Origin: Magnolia sinica
Taxonomy: Eukaryota; Streptophyta; Magnoliopsida; Magnoliales; Magnoliaceae
DNA length: 64,000 bases
Assembly: GCF_029962835.1 (NCBI RefSeq)
Contig: NC_080579.1
Span: 82,539,959-82,603,958 of the forward strand
Reading direction: 5' to 3'
A program made the position numbers and the translations under genes. Shown piece after piece: positions 58,859 to 64,000 of the stretch; the first letter of the stretch is position 1; each line of letters begins with the position of its first letter. The notes beneath the pieces are model-generated. The model searched no databases, was not told the origin of the DNA, and saw nothing but the letters and a program-made list of their open reading frames with translations.

Positions 58859-58913
58859 GGCCCAGGTCGGTCCCCGCCTTTTAATGGCGGAATTAGGGTT
58901 TCTCTCTTAAATA
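58859..58913 (+). promoter_or_regulatory. Core promoter: site II, telo-box, TATA-like
   Basis: GGCCCA at 58859 (reverse TGGGCC, site II), TTAGGGTTT at 58893-58901 (telo-box) and TTAAATA at 58907-58913 (TATA-like) lie within 55 bases, followed by a CT-rich stretch (58920-58950) typical of plant start sites. Site II plus telo-box is known from genes active in dividing cells, which would suit a chromatin remodeller. Confidence 0.65.
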
Positions 58914-58939
58914 CTCCAATCCCCTCTATTTCTCTCTCG

Positions 58940-59193
58940 TTTTCTCTCAAATCTCAAAAAAATCATAGCAGAATTCCACGAATTTCCCCTCCAATCACAG
59001 AAAAAACCTCAGAATTCTCTTCATTTTGCCCTCTGACACCATCTTATCTCTGCAAAAAGGAAAAAAGGAGGAGGAGAAGAACGGTTCCGCACTTCCTCGC
59101 CATGGATAGTAGGGTTTTTCTCTGTGACCCTATAACGCCTCCGTTCCCACCGTGATCGAATTCGAAAGCTCCAAACACTCGTTTAAAGAAAAG
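58940..59193 (+). other. 5' untranslated exon 1 of the SYD-like gene
   Basis: The start is estimated at about 30 bases after the TATA-like motif. The exon ends at AAAG/GTAATTTTTT (59193/59194), a good plant donor. Composition changes from CT- and A-rich exon to T-rich intron at this point. It has no reading frame joined to the SYD start codon, which lies in exon 2. Assigning this exon to SYD, about 4.4 kb downstream, is inference: no other coding sequence lies between. Confidence 0.6.
59102..59155 (+). CDS. Upstream ORF of 17 codons in the SYD-like leader
   Basis: ATG in the context CGCCATGGA (A/G context good, G at +4) opens a frame encoding MDSRVFLCDPITPPFPP and stops at TGA within the same exon. 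Such a strong uORF would be expected to lower translation of the main ORF. It is only meaningful if transcription starts upstream of 59102, as the promoter motifs suggest. Confidence 0.5.
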   Translation: MDSRVFLCDPITPPFPP

Positions 59194-60272
59194 GTAATTT
59201 TTTTTTAAAATTTTTAATTTTTAAATGTCTTGCTTTGTTTTCGGTAGAGATTGCATTTGTCAGTTCTTGATCCTGTCGCATTTCGATTTGGTAGTTTTAG
59301 GATGGTAGAAACAATATTGGATTCATATTACCGATTGTCAATTCAGAATGATTGCGGAAAAGTTAGCTTCTAATTGGAATGAAGTTTGGTGCAGTGGGTT
59401 GTATATAATTCAAATTGTTTCTGCTCCCATCTGTGTTGATTATGTGGTTATGCTATTTATTCGAATATTAGGTTTTAGTTCATTAACGTTGTTTTTGAAT
59501 TGCGGGGCTACTTGTCTATGTTATGGTGCATTTGGATGTGCAACTGTACTGAATTGCAATCAATCAAACCAACACAGAGAAATGACTAAAGCAGGGTGAC
59601 GCCAATTTAATTCATGTTGATGGCCTATCTGCAGTTATAGTCCTGTGCATTTTGAGTACGAGTATGACCCAAAGCATTCTTAGCTAGAATTTGGGGCCTA
59701 GTTCTGCCATTATGAATGGAATGGAGCTAGCTCCTCTGGTTCACCTAGAATAGGAATCAAACTGATTGCGTGAACCAGAATTTTAAGTACCAGATCTGAA
59801 GCACCAAGAACATAGAAAAGAAAGGGATAACCATGTGGAATTGTTCCACTTGGGGCCTGATGGAGTCACACCAGCAGGATTCTATAGCATAGCTCCACTG
59901 GAGAATAATTCACATTGCAAGAAAACAAGAAAAATCATTATTCAGAATATCACTAGATCTTGTTAGTGCATGTGTCTCTAAGCCATAGAACTAAATAGTA
60001 AAGAGATTCCTTTTTTGTTTCAAACATCTATCTTAATCTTTTTATTTTTTTTATATTTTTTAAAATCTTAATTGTAGTATAATCTGGACTTCTCACCAAC
60101 TAAAGAAGATTCGTAATACCACCTGATTGCCTAGAATACCATGCTAAATTATGATAGCATTACCATAGCATGCTATTGTAGTGCTCGGCTTAGGAGTGGG
60201 TGGAAATGGGTTGGGTTTGGGCCAAGCCAAGCATCCGACACTTAAGACCCAAGGCTTGAGCCCGAGCCAAGT

Positions 60273-60937
60273 TGATGCCACCAAAAGGCCACACAAGTCG
60301 ATTGATCAAGATTTGAAGAAAAGGACCATGTCTCATGTGTGTACGCTCTGCACGTGTACACAAGAAATTGCCCACTTTCTCTTTTTAGCTCCTGCCTACT
60401 TTCCTTTTTCTTTCAAATATCTACATTAGGAAATATCTTTACTTTCCATTTCTTTTAAATCTCTACATTAAGTAATTTCCTTTGATATCTTTTATTAGAC
60501 AAGAAGTAATCTTGGATTCTTTTTATTTTAGTACTTTCTTATTTAGGTAGTTTTCTTTCAGATTTTTTCTAGTTAGTAATTCTATTTTTAGATTCCATAG
60601 TTTTTATTGTAGATTGTAAGGATTGATTATAAATAAGGCTCATGCCTATGGAATAAGATAGGTTAAATGATTCTTTTATTTATTTATTTATTTATTTTAT
60701 AGAGTAATTCTCATTTTTTTTGGGGGAGGGATCTTTAGTCCAAGACTAGCGGACTATTGAACTTGCTCACAGTCTTGCATTCGCGGTCTTTAGCATTCGA
60801 CTAGAGGATTGCATTTGCGGTCTTTTTTTTTTTTTTTTTTTTTTTGCATTTGGCTTGAGGATTGTTGGGTCCTTTCCCACATTCTCTTTCTTCTTTTCTT
60901 TGATCTATTTGCTTCCCCTTTTGGGATTTGCATTACA
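60273..60937 (+). mobile_element. LTR-like insertion with its own TATA box, in intron 1
   Basis: Starts TGATGCCACC, ends GCATTACA, with TATAAATAAGG at 60628-60638. It splits a GGCC/CCGAGCC-rich block (60180-60270 and 60938-60990) into two halves. Flanks CAAGT and AGCTT do not form a clear duplication. Alternatives are a different insertion type or an old LTR with mutated flanks. Confidence 0.42.
60824..60845. repeat. Poly-T run
   Basis: T tract of a little over 20 bases within the LTR-like insertion. Confidence 0.9.
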
Positions 60938-61679
60938 AGCTTAGTAGGTCCAAGCCCGGGCCCGAAAAAAATTTGGCCTCGCCTGACCCAAAAAATTGAT
61001 GAAATCCTTATTTCCGACTTTAATGTTTTTAATCTATTTGTTGATCAAGTGGGACACACATGCATAAAGAAATAAAAGAAATAAACATCTTAGAGGAATG
61101 AAACCAACGGTTTACATTCAAGATGGATGGTTGCCTAACTGAGGATTAGAATGACATATATGTAGTTTTTATATAGCGTGTAGTGTATAGTGTAACGTTT
61201 GGCCCTCTATAGTGTGTCGTGTAAGCTACATGGCGTGTAGCGTAAGCTGTATGATACTTAATATTTTGAATTAAAATGATAGAAAAAATATGATAAAATT
61301 TACAAAATGTATAATTCCTATGTGTTCTTGACCGCGAATTTGGATCCTCAACAACATATTGTCATGCAAAATCTCTATGTTTCTTTGCCTTAAGACATCT
61401 CTAAGTGTGACTTCTTCTTCTTCTTCTTTTATTTTTATTTATTTTATTTTATTTATTTATTATTATTTTTTTAATTCAAACATCACAAATTCATGATATG
61501 GACCACAATTTGGATGGTCCAGATTGATCTGAGTGCGCTATCCATGATCTGGACCATAATTTGTATGGTTTGAATTGATCAAATGTAGTTCCACGTGTGA
61601 TGGGGATGAATCACCACTATTTAAAAATAGGTGTTGAACTAACATAGAAGAAACACTTAAAATGAGATTCTTTGCACAA

Positions 61680-62290
61680 GCAACACATATTCAGGATAAC
61701 AATACCCCACTTTTGAAGGTTGTCAATTGTCAACACCTTCTTTCTACCCACAAGCTAGGTGAAAGTAACAACCTTGGGAGGTGCGCCATAAAACCGTAAT
61801 TGATAGGCATAGTTCCCATGAGCTGATCTCGTTTCTGGGCTAAGCATCTTATAGAAGGAGCTAACTGAAAATTGACCTGAGCTATGGTTGGATCAAACCA
61901 AAGAGTTTGCCTCAATGGATGGTGAAACAAAGCAAAGGCGGGCTAATAGGGAGTTGAGCTCTTTCATTTTGTTCTCCAATAAATTCCTTCTACGTAGAGG
62001 CATCCAACAAACCGAGGAACTGCTGTAAACAATCTGCCACTTTCAAGTTGTTGGAAAATCCAGTTCTAGAGGGCGGACTCCACACTTAAGGGTCTTTACA
62101 AAATCTGATTTTAGCACCGTCTCCTAAAGAATAGGGTACACCTTCCTTGATTTTCCTTCTCATTGCTGAAATTGACCTCCAAATATGAGAGGCCTGGTAG
62201 AGAGAAGACTCCTTCACCTCCCATCCCCCATTTTAAGGAACATGCCGCAAAATTATGGTTGGCAAGGTTTCCACAGTGTACTTGAGCACA
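61680..62290 (-). pseudogene. LINE (L1-type) ORF2 C-terminal fragment, antisense in intron 1
   Basis: On the minus strand one frame reads SGQFSVSSFYKML (about 61860), then YGAPPKVVTFT, a stop in place of Trp, and LVGRKKVLT, followed after a gap by LQKWGIVILNMCCLC. This is the conserved C-terminal zinc-binding region (zf-RVT) of plant L1-type LINE reverse transcriptases (W...G.FSV.SFY, P.KV.FF.W, G..LT..NL). Upstream, NLLENKMKELNSLLARL and the preceding ~300 bases fit the same protein with frame breaks. No poly(A) end or target duplication was identified. Confidence 0.8.
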
Positions 62291-62699
62291 TCTAGGGTCT
62301 GTTTGATTTTCCATGATACATGTAAATCTTGGTAAATAAGTAATTATTACTTTTTCACTTGGATTGAAAATGTGAGAGTAATTCCACCTCGAAAATCGAT
62401 AGAAAAGTGTTGACTTAAATATGTGGACCCCACAGCGTATCTGGGATCATGATGTATGCTGTCTGGCATGGGAAATGGGAACTCCCACATATACCCACAG
62501 AGTATCCGGGATCATAGCTTCCCAGGCCAATATTCGTTATATGTTTAATGTTGATCTCTTGTGAAAAATTTACTTCATTATATGAATATGGATTGAGATT
62601 GACAGAGCAAAATTTTGAGAATTTAGAAAGAAGCAAAATACATGATTAATCTTCCTGTTAAGTACAAATGACAAAAGAGAACTCGCAGAAAATAACATG

Positions 62700-63170
62700 A
62701 ATATACCTGATGGAAGTAGATTTGCTAAGCCATTGAGATTCTCGAGATCATTATTGCCTTTCCATTAGAAGTTCCAATTGCTTGTTGGCAATTCTTTGAG
62801 ACTTACATCCAGTTGTGGTGCTCATTGGATCCAAGGGGTGAGATTCATTCTCAGATATTAGTCAACTATATATTTTGTTTTAAACTTACTGTAGCTTCAT
62901 GATTATTGGATTTAAAGCCACTGTTATTGGGTTCCTCCCCCTCATTTACGTAATTCTCTGCAGAGTGGGGACATAGCATTCTTATTGCTTCTTTAAGAGG
63001 AATGCGCTGCATCTCCTTTTCCATACCGTATGAAGTATAACTCTTTGTTCGGGCAAATATCATTCAAATTATCACCTGGAAGAATTTCAGAATGCCATTA
63101 GACACCATCATAAACATGGTTCACGTTAGGTGGCATATTGATAACTTCCAAGCTTTCAATTTTTTAAAGT
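62700..63170 (-). pseudogene. Unrecognised exon-like antisense fragment in intron 1
   Basis: On the minus strand LEVINMPPNVNHVYDGV, a stop, then WHSEILPGDNLNDICPNKEL can be read from about 63155. A frame change leads to RIPLKEAIRMLCPHSAEN and onward to about 62890, where a good donor GTAAGTTT follows. A second piece (about 62710-62830) reads SLKELPTSNWNF and DLENLNGLANLLPSG before another GTATAT. The composition looks like protein, but I do not recognise a family. It may be a captured or decayed gene piece. Confidence 0.35.
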
Positions 63171-63605
63171 AGCTAGGTCAATAAGAACAAAAAAGGTATC
63201 TCTCAATTTTTTTTTTTTTTTTTAAAAAGAAGAAAAAAAAAACAACAAGAAAAAAGAACAAAAGGCTAATTTGCAGCGTGCATCTATGTCTCTCCAAGTC
63301 CAACAAGCTTTTGATTCATAAGTAGCCGCCCTTTGATTTAGGGGAAGGATTGAAGGAAAAAAATTGCACTTTGTCATTTTGAAATTAGTTTATAGTATGA
63401 ATTGTTTCTTTGTATTCGTGTCCTTTTTACTGAGGGTAGTTTGAACCCTACCCTTAAGTGATTATCTTGAGGTTATTTAGTGATTTCTTTTGATGAATAC
63501 ACACTTGAATTTTTTGGTATAGCTTTCACCATTAACTGCTTGAGTCATAGTGGGCTCATATTTTGTATAAAAGTGTGATCTTTTGTTGCATGCAGGCTTC
63601 ACAAA

Positions 63606-64000
63606 ATGGCTTCTTCTCAGCATGTTGAAATGGAGGCAGCTAAGTTTTTGCACAAGCTTATCCAAGATTCGAAGGATGAGCCTGCCAAACTAGCGACAAA
63701 ACTTTATGTGGTGTGTATAACTTGCTTTTTCATAGTTATAGAATTTGATCTGAGATTGAATCTGATGCCCACATTTTCATCATTTTTGAGCACACCAGAT
63801 ACTGCAACACATGAAATTAAGTGGGAAAGAGCAATCCTTGCCATATCAAGTAATATCCAGGTGCGGCATTTGCATCTTTGTTTGAAATTTCCCTACATTT
63901 CAATGATGCATAATCATTCAATGCACGAGCAATGCAGTTTACATGATGAGTTTATAATTCTTTATCTGCTTTTAGTTGGGTTATCTATGTTCATTGCCTT
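63606..64000 (+). CDS. SYD: SYD/SPLAYED-like SNF2 ATPase, N-terminus (partial)
   Basis: Coding exons are 63606-63710 (35 codons) and 63799-63849 (17 codons). The intron at 63711-63798 has GTGTGT...ACACCAG ends, and a further GTAATA donor at 63850 starts an intron that leaves the window. All boundaries are in phase 0. Exon 2 begins at 63596 after TTGCATGCAG, ten bases before the ATG (ACAAAATGG, acceptable context). The 52 residues include EAAKFLHKLIQDSKDEPAKL, ATKLYV, ILQHMKLSGKEQ and SLPYQ, which match the conserved N-terminus of plant SYD as I remember it. SYD is a SWI/SNF class nuclear ATPase that remodels nucleosomes in meristem and stress gene control. The SNF2 helicase part would lie to the right. 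Another N-terminally similar remodeller is possible but less likely. Confidence 0.82.
   Translation, partial: MASSQHVEMEAAKFLHKLIQDSKDEPAKLATKLYVVCITCFFIVIEFDLRLNLMPTFSSFLSTPDTATHEIKWERAILAISSNIQVRHLHLCLKFPYISMMHNHSMHEQCSLHDEFIILYLLLVGLSMFIA
63711..63798 (+). other. SYD: Intron 2 of the SYD-like gene
   Basis: 88 bases, GT...AG, T-rich. It separates LYV from ILQHM, which join without frame change. Confidence 0.82.

Larger units (their letters stand above)
59194..63595 (+). other. First intron of the SYD-like gene, rich in transposon fragments
   Basis: Bounded by GTAATT at 59194 and TTGCATGCAG ending at 63595. It contains an LTR-like insertion (60273-60937), a LINE fragment (about 61680-62290), an exon-like antisense fragment (62700-63170) and poly-T and ATTT runs. 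Other parts (59200-60170, 60990-61680, 62300-62690 and 63180-63590) show no feature. Open frames such as 59348-59599 carry no known motif. Confidence 0.6.

Noticed and set aside
59348-59599. An 83-codon frame just after the SYD-like exon 1
   Set aside because: It lies in T-rich intron sequence after a good donor, has no recognised motif, and would not join to the SYD reading frame.

Overview
This 64 kb window is nuclear DNA of a flowering plant with a repeat-rich genome. Plant LTR retrotransposons are nested inside one another, and at the right edge begins a gene that reads as SYD (SPLAYED), a plant SWI/SNF chromatin-remodelling ATPase. GTGGGCCCAC-type motifs are very frequent. That recalls magnoliid genomes, but this is only an impression and I cannot place the species from the window.

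Positions 1-43464 are essentially one stack of insertions. The oldest, outermost layer is a decayed Ty1/copia element on the + strand, with these pieces: partial left LTR 640-988, primer-binding site 991-1002, gag about 15675-16410, protease/integrase about 16440-17800, RT split over about 18000-18348 and 22514-23100, RNase H split over about 23220-23360 and 42119-42540, and right LTR about 42774-43464. Its left LTR is cut by the end of a Tekay-like LTR (1-639). Its leader is cut by a 13.0 kb Tekay-type chromovirus on the minus strand (1594-14627, target duplication TTCTT). Its RT is cut by a 4.2 kb solo LTR (18349-22508, duplication GTATC). Its RNase H is cut by a roughly 2 kb unit of uncertain type carrying TTCGATGTCATCGAA repeats. 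That last unit was itself hit by an almost intact Athila-type Ty3/gypsy element (23467-35370, duplication CTTAA) and by another solo LTR (35754-40610, duplication GTATT). The target duplications make the order of events readable from the sequence.

Positions 43465-58440 are intergenic. They hold a 5.6 kb relative of the 18349 solo LTR (47583-53164) that has grown two internal tandem arrays, a foldback Harbinger/Tourist-like MITE with a further insertion in it (53485-54738), a probable copia LTR (55189-55725) and simple repeats.

Positions 58440-64000 carry the start of the SYD-like gene: a promoter with site II, telo-box and TATA-like motifs, a 5' untranslated exon with a strong-context 17-codon uORF, a first intron of about 4.4 kb loaded with transposon fragments, and two coding exons giving the first 52 residues. 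The gene continues past the window.

The two most unusual items are an extra ORF of about 430 codons between the 5' LTR and gag of the Tekay element, and the expansion of one or two short units into a 1.17 kb ATCGG-rich array inside one LTR copy.
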